Shown piece by piece: positions 30,757 to 40,521 of a stretch of DNA of 64,000 nt. Position numbers and translations under genes: made by a program. This DNA comes from Tenrec ecaudatus (lineage: Eukaryota; Chordata; Mammalia; Afrosoricida; Tenrecidae). Under the pieces are notes generated by a model that did not search any database, was not told the DNA's origin, and worked only from the letters and a program-made list of their open reading frames with translations. The stretch is taken from positions 120,449,525-120,513,524 of the forward strand of contig NC_134539.1 of NCBI RefSeq assembly GCF_050624435.1. Direction: 5' to 3'. The stretch's first letter is position 1. The number at the start of each line of letters is the position of its first letter.

Positions 30757-31270
30757 CTTCTTGTTAGGTGTCACCGAGTGGATTCTGACTCACGGCCACT
30801 CTGGGCACAACAGGGTGGGACACTGCCTGGCCCTGCACCAGCCTTCGGTTCTCTGCCGCAGCCCCGTGCCAGCCATCCTGTGAGAGCCTCCTCCCGCTTT
30901 TCCACAGCCTCTTCTGCCTTAACCAAGCATGAGGTCCTGTTCCGGGGCCTGGTCTCTCCTGGTAACATATTCAAAGTCTCACCACCCTTCCCTCGAAGGA
31001 GCTTTCTGTCAGTACTTCTTCCAAGACAGATGTGTTTGTTCTTCTGGCAGTCCATGGTCCTTCCCAGGTTCCTTGCGGGCAACACAGTTGAAATGCACCC
31101 ATCTTCTGCAGGCTTTCCGATTCAACGTCCAACTTGCACATGCACATGAAGCAACTGAAAATACCATGGCCTGGGGTCAGAGGTTAACCTGGTCTTCGTC
31201 TGGAAGCTCCGCTGAAACATGTTCACCGTCAGTAACCCTGAAGGAGATGTCACTGCCAGCATCACAGCAG
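30757..31270 (-). mobile_element. BovB-type RTE LINE fragment (reverse)
   Basis: On the + strand: 'ccaagcatgaggtcctgttc', 'ggtaacatattcaaagtctc', 'acttcttccaagacagatgt', 'gttcttctggcagtccatgg', 'gcacatgcacatgaagcaac', 'tgaaaataccatggcctggg'. This is the reverse complement of the C-terminal reverse-transcriptase region of BovB/RTE elements common in Afrotheria. Its first bases ('gttaggtgtcaccgagtgg') are shared with the end of AfroSINE. Decayed; no intact frame. Confidence 0.85.
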
Positions 31271-32289
31271 GAGGCAAGCCACCAAAATCTGACAGCCTGA
31301 CAGACAAGCGATGGGGTTCCCCACTTAGCCCAGCCTGAATGCTGCTCCTCTTCCTAGCTTGTCTCTTGCCCACCCCACCTACTCCTGCCTCTGCTGACCT
31401 GCACCATTGTTGCTCCCGGGTAGCTAGGTGGGCAGTCTTTGCCCTTCCACTGTGTGGAGAGCCCCGGGGAGAAGAGGCTCCGGATGAAGGTGGGGCAGGC
31501 ACCAGGAGACCCCTGGAAACTTCTGAGCTTTGCCAAGAAGCAGCCTTTTGTGACCGTGGCCTTGGCAGTTGTTGAGAAGAGGGAAGAGCCATTATCAATC
31601 CACTGCCTACTCCCAAATGTCTGTGGCCTCCCCCGTGCCCTCCTGGGACGGCATGGGCTCTTGGCGCTGGGAGTAAAGGGCCCTTGGACAGAGAGTTGGC
31701 AGAGACGCGTGAGGCTTTGAGTCGAGGAAACAGAGGACGGAGGTAAGGAATGGGAAGAGAACTCCTCCATGGCTACTCCTGAGAAATCCTGAGTGAGAGG
31801 CGATACCAAGGGGCAAGAAGATGGGACCCCTCGCGGAGGCTGGGAGGGAACGGGGCCCAAGAGGGAAAGCCTATCCTTACAGCACACAGCACATGGGGAG
31901 GGGGAGATGGGAACTCGGAAGCCACAGGGTGGCCTCAGTTGGTGGGGATGAGGGGGTGGCCATGCCCATGTGGGAGCCAGGGTCTGTGGGGCACACGCAT
32001 CTGCATACATTTGTCTGAACTCGGTGGTTGGTCTGAGTGTGTCCACCTGCAGGTTGGGATGGTTGTATGTGTAAGCATGTTCCTGCACATGGGGTTGGGT
32101 CACACACCGAGGCTTCCATGTCGCCTAGGGAGACAGCTGAGGGTGCCAGGAGTAGACTGCACCCTCAAAGATGGCCCAAACTCCGCCCTTCCAGACATCC
32201 CTCCTGGAGATGGTACCACTGAGGCAGAAGGCAAGACCATTTCCTTCTATTCCATGCCCCCAATACGATGGAAGAGATGGCTAATCCCC
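31271..32289. other. unique sequence with long fortuitous frames
   Basis: Minus-strand 32103-31354 stays open for 249 codons, the longest in the window. It has no recognisable domain and no splice-bounded structure. Its start at 32103 lies in ordinary sequence. Confidence 0.45.
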
Positions 32290-32415
32290 AATGGAAAACA
32301 TGTCTAGATATCATGTGCTTGCCTCCGAATGGGACGCTACATGAGAAAATATATTGTCAGCCTGCCTTTTAAAATTAATTCTATAATCGTTGGCTTTAAA
32401 AAATTGGTGAGGTGG
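32290..32415. promoter_or_regulatory. candidate conserved noncoding element (short)
   Basis: 'gtctagatatcatgtgcttg', 'gagaaaatatattgtcagcc', 'taaaattaattctataatcg', 'ttggctttaaaaaattggtg'. A repeat-free AT-rich island. Confidence 0.35.
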
Positions 32416-32987
32416 GCATTTCTCCTGTGGTCACTGTCTCTCAAAACAAAGGAGTGCTAAGGAGGAGAGGACTGTGGAGATCCTAGGCATGGGCCATGCC
32501 CGGATCAGTCCCCGAGTCCCTCATAAGCTCCGTCCCAGTGGAAGGGGACCCAGGAACCCTCCAGAGACCCAGGAGAGACCACAGGGCAAATCCTCCACCA
32601 ACCTGAAGGTGAGCAGGGTCCCAGTGACAGCCCTTCTGTAACGCCTTCTGCTTCCCATGCTGACACCACTGAAACACACACTCACACACCTACACACAAC
32701 CAGCCGTCCACACCCTGCCCTCAGGAGGCCCTCTCGCTTGGAGAACTGAGGCATGTGACTGACATCAAGCTCCAACCAGCGGTGCACAGAGAGTGGCCAG
32801 ACAGATACTTCCCTGTCAGACTCCCAACTTTCTAAATGGTCCCTGAAGAAGTAGGAGCAGGCTCCTCACCTTGACCACCTCAAGACCGCTTGCCTTTGGG
32901 CAAATTGCTGAATGCTCAGGTCGCAGTTGCCCCATCAAGAACTGTGGCAGGGGGGCTCAGGAACTTGCTGGTGTCTGAGATATTTTC
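32416..32987. other. unique sequence, nothing recognised
   Basis: No gene or dispersed repeat recognised. A short CA-rich patch at 32674-32698. Confidence 0.4.
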
Positions 32988-33195
32988 CCGATGGTATAGT
33001 GGTTACTCCTTGGGCTTCCAACTGCAAGGTCAGCAGTTCAAAACCACCAGCTGCTCCTCGGGAGAAAGATGGAAGTTTCCACTCCCGTAAAGAGGTACCG
33101 TCCTGGAAGCTCACAGGGGCATCCCACCCTGTCTTCTCGGGTCCTTGTGAGTCGGCCTTGACTCCATGGCAGTGAGTTTGGGTGTTTGGTTTTGA
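32988..33195 (+). repeat. AfroSINE
   Basis: 'cccgatggtatagtggttac', 'aaggtcagcagttcaaaacc', 'ctgctcctcgggagaaagat', 'actcccgtaaagaggtaccg', 'ggcagtgagtttgggtgttt'. Full length. Confidence 0.94.
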
Positions 33196-33466
33196 AGAGC
33201 ATTTCCCTTGTCTTGTTTTTCAAGCCCCTCTGCCTTAAATCTCCACCCCCAGTACATGCTTCCTCTCCTGTGGTCAGAGCCTGGTCCCTCTGGCATCAGC
33301 CTGACTCCCACCCCTCACCCTGCTCACTGCTGCGGAACCCTGGTCCCTCTGGCCACTGTGGCCCCATCTGCAAAATGAGACAAGGGCCTGGCTTGCCTTG
33401 GGGACACTTAGGGAAATGCCAGGTCAGCCGCACTCTGTCCTCAGGCAGTGGAGACTCTCACTGACC

Positions 33467-33625
33467 CCTGAGTAAGCACTGGATCTCCAACAGCAAAGTC
33501 TGCGGTTCAAACCCCCCAGGGGCTTTCTGGGGGGAAGATGAGACTCTTCTGCAAAGATGCACAGCCTCAGAAACCCTATAGAGTAGATGAGGCAGACTCA
33601 ATGCAACCGCAGTGGGTATCGGGAT
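33467..33625 (+). repeat. AfroSINE, diverged
   Basis: 'gagtaagcactggatctcca', 'agtctgcggttcaaaccccc', 'caaagatgcacagcctcaga'. The 3' end is degraded. Confidence 0.7.
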
Positions 33626-33639
33626 TTTTAAGAAGCACC

Positions 33640-33805
33640 TGGGGGGGGGGTGCTGTGGCCTCAGCACTGGGCTGCTGAGGAACTAGGGGGAGAGGGGGCT
33701 CAATTCAAATCTCCCAGCTACTCTGTGGGAGGAAGATTTATAGTTTCAGAAGCACTGTGAAGGGTCACTCTGCGTCCGAATCTCCTCCCTGGCAGAGCGT
33801 CTCAT
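33640..33805 (+). repeat. AfroSINE, diverged
   Basis: 'cagcactgggctgctgagg', 'gaggaagatttatagtttc', 'gggtcactctgcgtccgaat' and 'ctccctggcagagcg' fit AfroSINE order with many changes. A tandem neighbour of the preceding copy. Confidence 0.6.
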
Positions 33806-33920
33806 TCGGTTTTTATCAAGAGCTTTAGTCCCTGGGAAATCCATGAAAAACCCCTGAATGCTCCCCAGGGACACATCCAGCCAGTGCTTAGGGACTCTGG
33901 CAAATGCTAGCCGGGAGCAG

Positions 33921-33958
33921 ACACACACACACACACACGCACACACACACACACACAC
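33921..33958 (+). repeat. (AC)n microsatellite
   Basis: An AC run interrupted once by 'gc' at about 33939. Confidence 0.97.
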
Positions 33959-34214
33959 GCATCACGCATGGTGAAGGCCCCATCCCCTCACCACCTACTG
34001 CTCAGCTCCTCTACCTTCAGTAGTGCAAGCTCCTTTGACCCCATGGCCAATGCTAATCGCTTCCTCCATCACCTACCCCCTTGCCCAGATCTAAGGGCCA
34101 CATCTGCCAGGCCACGGAGTCACCACAGACACTCAATGCCCCTGACTCCAGCCAAAAGTCGTGGGGGCTGAGACCACAACCCAGGCTCTCCGCCCTTCTC
34201 TACTAACACAGCAA

Positions 34215-34770
34215 GTCCTATCAGGACACACGGAAACGAGGCATAATTTTTGCGGGGAGCAGTGTGGGTGATGTATGCCCAGGACTGGCACACAATAAAA
34301 CTGTAGTAGGACGCAGAAAAAATGCACCCAGTCAATACAATAAAATCAGCACAAATATACCCACGTAAAGCAAATAAATCTCCCAATCCAAATATTTTAC
34401 AGCTCGCACACGGCTGCGAAGGGAGGGGGAGAAGTACGGGGGTCCGCACCTTTCCGGTTTTCTTCGGAATTCTCTCGGGGAAATAAATAAAACGGCCAAT
34501 GAGCCTGCTACCCACCCCCCATATAAATAAGCAAATATGCAGGACTTGGGGGCTGGTTTGCATTTCTGGCCTCAGACAGTGGCTGGTGAGGCAACTGGGG
34601 GCTGGAGGCCCCCAAATTACCATTCATCTGGCCTTGTTGTGGAAATTTTCAAGGGATTTGCAGTAATTATATGACAAAATGCTTGCAAATCTCACTCATT
34701 GCTGAACAGAAACAGGCGGGTCAGGGATTGAACACTTTCAGCTGGGTCATTTGTAAATGTCAATCAGGCA
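34215..34770. promoter_or_regulatory. candidate conserved noncoding element (about 550 bp)
   Basis: A repeat-free, AT-rich block with many ordered AT words: 'cacacaataaaactgtagta', 'caatacaataaaatcagcac', 'aagcaaataaatctccc', 'ggggaaataaataaaacggc', 'ccatataaataagcaaatat', 'gtaattatatgacaaaatgc', 'gtaaatgtcaatcaggcagc'. MEF2/FOX/HOX-like cores are dense. It is followed immediately by a purine tract. Confidence 0.45.
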
Positions 34771-34869
34771 GCGGGGCAGAGAGATGGGGGGAGGGAGGGA
34801 GAGGGCACAGCCGCAAAAATCCTGCAGCAACCTCAAAGCAAGGGGTCTCCCCATCCTCTCCAGAAGCCT

Positions 34870-35055
34870 GGGATGGAAAGGCCCAGGCCAGAGGCAGGAG
34901 GGAGAGGGGTGATGGAAGAGAAAGAGGTAGAGGAGTGGGGAGAGAGAAGGGAGGGGAGGGGGAGGAGGGGAAGGAAGAAGAAGGATGGGGAAGTGGAAAA
35001 GAAAGGGAAGGAGGAGGGGAGAGGGGAAGAGGAAGAGGAAGAGGAAAGGGCTAGA
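34870..35055 (+). repeat. polypurine (GGA/GAA) tract
   Basis: About 185 nt almost without pyrimidines on this strand, with mirror symmetry in parts. It can adopt triplex (H-DNA) structure. Frames through it encode Glu/Gly/Arg-rich low-complexity peptide and are not genes. Confidence 0.93.
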
Positions 35056-35164
35056 GCCCCTCCCCCCAAGCACAGGCCTCTGGAAGGCGATAGGACATGA
35101 GGGGTAGGTGGAGAAGGGGAGGACCAGGGAAGGTGGGTGTGGGGGTGTGGATGGAGAACTAAGG

Positions 35165-35360
35165 AGAGTGGAGCAGGAAAAACCGTTTAAATAAAACCAA
35201 GGGAGATTAAATTAACTGATACATACATTCCAAGAGGTAGGTCGTGGGAGCAGCCATAAATACCAGCTCCCTATCTCCCCTGCTCAAGGCAGCAGGGGCG
35301 AGCAAACAAAATTAAAAGATATAACAATAAAAATTACAAATGCATCTCGAGAGCCCTGTC
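35165..35360. promoter_or_regulatory. candidate conserved noncoding element
   Basis: 'aaccgtttaaataaaaccaa', 'gagattaaattaactgatac', 'gcagccataaataccagct', 'acaaaattaaaagatataac', 'aataaaaattacaaatgcat'. AT-rich and repeat-free. With the 34.2-34.8 kb block it brackets the purine tract. Confidence 0.42.
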
Positions 35361-35599
35361 CCTGAGGTCTGCGGTGGAGCCCAGCACACAGTGAGCTAGC
35401 TCGGCTCCCGCAGGGGCCTGAGAAGTGCCGCCTTCACCTGCCCCAGGGGCGGGGCCTCTCGCGTCTACTCAAGCAAACATGGGCAGCCCGTCCAGGACTT
35501 GAGGGTGACAGTAACTGCCTCTCCAAAAAAGGAGTGTCAGATGACTGATGTGCCACTTCACAACGGAGAACTTTTCACTGATCATCACCACCCCTGGAG

Positions 35600-35760
35600 G
35601 GGACTGATTCCATTCACCACCTCTTGAGGGAGCTGTTTCACAGGTGCGGAAAGGGGGCTTGGAGAGGGTGGGGTTTGAGTTGAGCGAGGCCTTGAACCCA
35701 GGCCCCTGACTCCACACCCTCTCACCACAGCCTTCAAGGACCGCATCCCTACCAGTCTCC
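35600..35760 (+). repeat. MIR-like fragment
   Basis: 'gctgtttcacaggtgcggaa', 'gaggccttgaacccaggccc', 'ctgactccacaccctctcac' match the MIR/MIR3 3' half. Confidence 0.55.
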
Positions 35761-35944
35761 TCTGAGAATCCCAACACACTCTGACTTCACACCGCCTCCG
35801 CAGTGAGAGAGGAACCCCACAGATGGAGAGCCAGCTGAGACTGCTATGCCTTCTGAAGCAAGTGTCCGGCTCACCCAGATGCTAGAGGTCCTTGTCGACA
35901 TCAAAAAGTAGATCACCACCTTGCCAGCACATGCCGCCTCTCTT

Positions 35945-35954
<10 letters not shown>

Positions 35955-35975
<21 letters not shown>
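35955..35975 (+). repeat. (AC)n microsatellite
   Basis: A short AC run preceded by 'acatacacatac'. Confidence 0.95.
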
Positions 35976-36689
35976 AAATCAGTTGTACTTCTAACATCTG
36001 TCTATCAAGGAAATGCCTAATGACCCAAAGCTACAGAAATTCCAGATATACTTCCCAAGGAATTTTCATTGGAGCAGGTCGTGGAGACTGAGCCTGGGGT
36101 CAGGAGTGAGGAGCATTGGCAGGCTTAGCCCAGGAGGACTTCCTGAGGAGCCAAGTCCTGAGAAGCGCAGGGACGGCATGGTGAAGGGAAGTGCCTTCCT
36201 CATAGGGTTCTTCAACCTATTTCTCCATAACTCCCGCTAACCCTGCAAATACAGTGGGTCGGCGGTCAGTTTGACCATTGCTCTGAATTTAAGAGCGTCA
36301 TCTCAGAAGCAGGAATATGGGGAAAATCCCGGGACCATCAGGGAAGAAGAGCCACTGGCAGAGTGGGTGCGAGACCCCCATCGCCGTCTGAAGCTGCCTC
36401 AATAGCAGAGGCCCACAAGTCCATGAGACCATGAGGCAAAGGAGCCACGTGAAGACAGAGCAGGGGCTGGGGGAGGGGGGTGTGTAGGGGGAGAGGGAGT
36501 GAAGGGGGACTGGGGGAGGGGGAGTGGAGGGGTGCCACTGAGACCATGTGACAGTGAAGCAGAGCAGCGAGCAGACCAGGAAGCCTACGTAGGCAGAGGC
36601 CAAGGGATCGAGGAACCAAGAGGCAGAGGACCAGAAAGAGACGTGGCTGCAGGCAGACAGGTGGAGCGAAGGCTGTTATGCTGACATGT
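35976..36689. other. unique sequence with G/A-rich stretch
   Basis: 36465-36535 is G-rich with several runs of four or more G (G-quadruplex potential). No gene pattern. Confidence 0.45.
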
Positions 36690-37360
36690 ACACTGCCCCA
36701 AGAACCCTGCATCATCATGAGTGTTACCTGTGAGTCCTGTGTGGCCATGCAGGGAATTCTTTAACCCAGCCAGAAAAGCAAGAGCTATGGGTTGGTTTAA
36801 GTAAAGCGGGACGGATGGTTTAAAAGCAAGGTCAAAATAAGTGATATAGTTAAAGTCTATTGTGCCAACCTGGCCGATAAACACATGTGGGGTTAATTGA
36901 AGGGCAGAGGGATAAATGGCTCAGTGAGCCTCACTTTTCTAGTTCTTGGACCTCTTGCTTTGTGATGGTCGGACCAGGGTGCAGCTGCCTTAGCCAGTTC
37001 CCTGCTTCAGCTGGCAGACTCACTTCCTGTATGACATCCCTGAGGAGACGCCGCATGGACCTACTCCGATGCAGCCCTGGGTGCTGGAGCAGCCATGTGG
37101 AGACCCCTCCAAGCTCTGAGATGCTTACACGCTCGCTGACTTGGCTTTCCTCCCACAGTCAGCATCATAGTATGTGTTTTGTGAGATGGGAGGACTTTGT
37201 GGACTGGTGTCGGACATATGGGTTAATGTTAGACTTGTGGGCTTGGGCAGCACTGGGTTGGGATGTGTTCTTGATGTGCACTTACCCTTTATATAAAACT
37301 CTCTCTTATACTTATGAGTTTCTGTGGACTTGTTTCTCTAAAGTCCCCAGACGAACACAA
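36690..37360 (+). repeat. unnamed dispersed-repeat candidate (about 670 bp)
   Basis: 'gtctattgtgccaacctggc', 'gggataaatggctcagtgag', 'cttgctttgtgatggtcgga', 'tggtgtcggacatatgggtt', 'ctttatataaaactctctct', ending 'gacttgtttctctaaagtcc' and 'agacgaacaca'. The layout recalls mammalian non-autonomous transposons or solo LTRs with a 'caacttggc...ctctagagaaccc'-type end. I cannot name the family. Confidence 0.4.
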
Positions 37361-37689
37361 AAAGGGAGGGAGGATGTAGGCCTGTCTGACTGGTGTCTTG
37401 TGGTAAACAGCCTTGGGGTGCTGTGCAGGTGGGCTCGCCTTCTCTTTGTGTAGCCAAGGAAGTCACACGTGGCCTCTGTGCTGTTTGCTTAGAAGGGAGG
37501 CAGCTTCGTACTAGCAAGGCCCAGGCAGAACAAGCACTGGGGAGTCAGGCACCCCCACAATCATCAAAGGCCCCACTTACACATTTGTTATGATCCCCAG
37601 ATGGAGTTATATTGACCACCAACAGAGACACCCCAACAGCTTTAAACCTGAGTCTCCCTTGGGCCTCGCTGCCTGGAGTGAGCCATTCA

Positions 37690-37754
37690 CCCCTCAGACA
37701 GCTTCAGAACCGGAGGGAGCACCTGCCGGGTGCCAAGCAAGCCTTGCTCTAGAT
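37690..37754 (+). repeat. L2/MIR-type ancient LINE 3' fragment, part 1
   Basis: 'gggagcacctgccgggtgcc' and 'aagcaagccttgctctaga' match 'gagcacctactatgtgccaggcac...ctaggc' of L2. It continues at 37957 with 'gctggggctacagcagtgag'. The SPIN element sits between the two parts. Confidence 0.65.
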
Positions 37755-37948
37755 CAGCGGTTCTCAGCCTTCATCATGCCACGACCCTTTCATACAGTTC
37801 CTCATGTGGTGGTAACCCCCAAAACCATAAATTTATTTTCGTTGCTACTTCATCACTGTCATTTTGCTACTGTTATAAATCGGGCGACCCCTGTGAAAGG
37901 GTCATTGGGCACCCAAAGGGGTTGCGACCCACAGGTTGAGAACCGCTG
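37755..37948 (-). mobile_element. SPIN non-autonomous hAT transposon (MITE) with 8-bp target duplication
   Basis: 194 bp with terminal inverted repeats: cagcggttctcagcct at the left, and the reverse complement of the right end reads cagcggttctcaacct. Internal words ('gtcgcgaccc'-like, 'gggtcattgggcacccaaag', 'ttcgttgctacttcatcact', 'cctgtgaaagggtca') are diagnostic of SPIN_NA. Target duplications ctctagat (37747-37754) and ctctagag (37949-37956) are 8 bp as expected for hAT, with the hAT-preferred TCTAGA core. SPIN elements lack coding capacity and were mobilised by a SPIN transposase. They spread horizontally among tetrapods. Orientation is by the TIR side with the longer conserved 'acctgtgggtcgcaaccc' arm. 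Confidence 0.95.
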
Positions 37949-37956
37949 CTCTAGAG

Positions 37957-38005
37957 GCTGGGGCTACAGCAGTGAGCGAAGTGGGGCGGGGTGGTATCAC
38001 GTGGC
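37957..38005 (+). repeat. L2/MIR-type ancient LINE fragment, part 2
   Basis: 'gctggggctacagcagtgag' and 'cgaagtgggg' resume the L2 interrupted by SPIN. Removing SPIN and one target copy gives an uninterrupted family order. Confidence 0.65.
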
Positions 38006-39109
38006 CACGTGGAGCGTGTCTCACCCTCACCATTGTCTGCCCAACTTTCTGCAGGTGGAAATGAGCTGCCGAGCTGTACGCACGGTCACAGGCGCTGTCT
38101 TTGGTGAACTGAAGGTGGCTTCACTTGTAGAATGTAAATCAGGCGTAATTTGGGCAACCCTGCTTGGCATTTCTTATTTTCTCAGTGAAAATAGAAGAGA
38201 CCTAGAATTTCCTTAGGCCCCTGGGAAGCTCTTGAGCAAGGCATTCAAGTCATTAAGATCAGCCAAGCTACCCTGTGGATGGCAGGGGTTCTTCGGGCAA
38301 CATAAGAGACTAGGGTGGGGCTGGTAACTGGAACCCATCCTCCTCCCAACCACAAGAGGTCTTGGTGAAGAACACCATCATAAAGCTTCGCAAATCATCC
38401 ACTTAGCTTTGGCCGCATAGAAGCTGTCCCTTCTGAGTACAGCAACCTCGGGTCTCCCTACCCCGGTCGGGCCACTCCGTAGCTGCGCAACCCTGCGCTC
38501 CTATGTGACCCAATCTCTCTGGGCCCCTGGGGGGGTGGGATGGGGGAACAGAATACATGTGAACTAGTCTGCTCTCCTTCTGGGGCTCAGAATGGAACAT
38601 CACACTGGGGGCAGGAGACAACGTTGGAGCGCAGATAAAGGTAGGAAGCTGATTTGGGGAGCCCAGAGACAACAGTAGGATAGGCCTGGGCGCTCGGAGC
38701 GTGAGGAGAGTGAATCTGCGGGTCTCCGAGCCTCGCAGGTCCCCTCTGTACCATGAAGAGGTTGGCTGGGTGATATGCACGTGGAAGCTGAGGCCTCTGA
38801 TACTGAAACTTGGTGTTGGAAAGGAGGCGCTCCAGAGGCAAGGAAGGGATCCTGAACAAGTCCAGGGCAGACACCATCTGTAACCAAGGACCAACGTTCT
38901 GTCTGGACAGTCAGTCTCCTGGAAACCCACGGGCAGAGCACAAAACCAAGCCCAGCTCGCCCCAGAGCCCCAGCCCGAACCCCCACCAGGCAGTCAAAGG
39001 CCGGGTGGGGGGGGGGGGGACACTGGGGAGAAGAACATCCCACCTTGCTCACCTGCCACCTTCGAAGCTGGTACCTGTTCCCATCATTAGCTCCACCCTC
39101 AGCTGCATT
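38006..39109. other. unique sequence with poly(G) run
   Basis: A G homopolymer at 39007-39019. A minus-strand frame at 38930-38403 (175 codons) has no recognisable motif. No repeat family recognised. Confidence 0.4.
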
Positions 39110-39300
39110 TAATGAATCTGAGAAAAATGATGACGTCCCATAAAGCTACAAGTATCATAAAAAAAAGTATAATAAAATTGAGAAAAGCTATTAAGTTATA
39201 AATACAACCAATGCATGCAACATCACTCAGTCGGGGAGGAAGTCACTATGAAATAAAGTCATTCCACAAGTGACTAATTCTCTTCATTTACAGAGCACCC
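39110..39300. promoter_or_regulatory. candidate conserved noncoding element
   Basis: 'tttaatgaatctgagaaaaa', 'tgatgacgtcccataaagct' (CRE-like TGACGTC), 'gctattaagttataaataca', 'accaatgcatgcaacatcac', 'tatgaaataaagtcattcca'. Strongly AT-rich against GC-rich flanks, and repeat-free. Confidence 0.45.
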
Positions 39301-39669
39301 GCTCCCCTTGGTGCTGCGAACCCCACTGTCCCCTCCAAATACTTGTGTGACATGAGCTTCTCTCAGGGCAGAGAGAGATGAGGAGACGAGAGACAAGAGA
39401 GAGACAGCCGAGACACGGCCAGGGCCAGGTGACCCCAGATGGTCAGGCCTGGGAACAGGAGCCACCTATGGGAAAGGATCCAGGTTCCGGTCACGGTTTG
39501 GATCTGTGGGTTTCTAGCCACACTTCCACCATCACCCCATCCTACCCCACTCACCCTCCACGCAGCCACCCTCAAAGCCAGGACTGTACCAGGACCCATG
39601 GAGACCAGCAACCCCAGTCTCCCAGGCATGCGTCTCGCAGGCCGCCCCTCAGTCTAAGGCCCCCTCCTC

Positions 39670-39775
39670 ATGATGACTGTTCATAGGTGTAATTAGAGAA
39701 CACCGCCCATTACAGTTATTGTTTGTCCAACGAAAACAAAAACACATTAATGAAGAGCTTTAATGCTGAGCTGGT
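39670..39775. promoter_or_regulatory. candidate conserved noncoding element (short)
   Basis: 'ataggtgtaattagagaaca', 'cattacagttattgtttgtc', 'aaaacacattaatgaagagc', 'tttaatgctgagctggt'. Includes TAATTA-type and SOX-like ATTGTT cores. Confidence 0.4.
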
Positions 39776-40343
39776 GGGGCCTGGGGGTGGGGGGTGGGGG
39801 CCTGATCCAGAGAGCCACCTCTCAGCCCTCCTGGTATGGTGTGAGGCTGGGGTAGGGGCCTCAGCGTGGCTCCAGAGAAGAGGGGAGCCAGGGAAGCCCA
39901 GGGGAAAGGTAAAGGGCCAAGATGGTCCAGGGGCACCTGCATGCAGATGGAGCCTGAGGGTCCACTAGGATAGACCTGCGGGGAGGGGTCTGGGCATTGG
40001 ACAGGGGCCCCTGAAACACAAGTGTCCAGGATTTCACTCCCCTCCCAAGTCTGGACGCACCCTGGATGCAGCCGGGTTAACCTTATTTTTTCAAAGAATT
40101 TTTCGGGTGGTCCAGCCCTGCATCTGGGATGGGTAGGAGCGCTCCCAAAGTCAGGAGCGCTCTGGGGGGTGGGGGTGGGGGTGCATTGGAAGGGGCTTCC
40201 ATTGAGAGGAAGTGGTGGTGGATTTCAGGAAATGATTCCAGGAGTGGAGGGGGCGGGGGTGGCAAGAAAATATTGTTCCCAAGGAAAGCAATGGAACCAT
40301 GTAACTTGACTACTGGGTCTAGAGGGAGCCCTGGGTTCAGAAT
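39776..40343. other. unique sequence with G-runs
   Basis: G-rich patches at 39783-39802, 40162-40182 and 40245-40262. No gene or repeat seen. Confidence 0.4.
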
Positions 40344-40521
40344 TGGGCAGTTCACAGAAAACTGAGCAGTTCAAACCCACCAACCGCCCAGCAGGGGCAC
40401 GGTGAGGCTTTCTCCATCCATAAAGATGAACAAACAGCCTCTGAACACCGCCCGCCCCCCCAACCCCCAGGCAGCTCTGCTCTGCCCTTTAGGGCCCCTG
40501 TGAATGGGATGGACTCAAAGC
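40344..40521 (+). repeat. AfroSINE, diverged
   Basis: 'gagcagttcaaacccaccaa', 'tctccatccataaagatgaa', 'cccctgtgaatgggatggac'. C-rich expansion at 40450-40470. Confidence 0.7.

Noticed and set aside
31354-32103. 249-codon open frame on the minus strand
   Set aside because: The longest in the window, but Pro/Ser-rich with no recognisable domain, no splice context and no codon pattern that stands out. Expected by chance in GC-rich DNA.
34671-35054. Glu/Gly/Arg-rich frame
   Set aside because: Translation of the polypurine tract.
36887-37453. 188-codon open frame on the plus strand
   Set aside because: It lies in the repeat-like element at 36690-37360. No protein family pattern recognised.
37590-38216. 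208-codon open frame covering the SPIN element
   Set aside because: SPIN MITEs are noncoding, and the frame crosses an L2 and the transposon without any domain.
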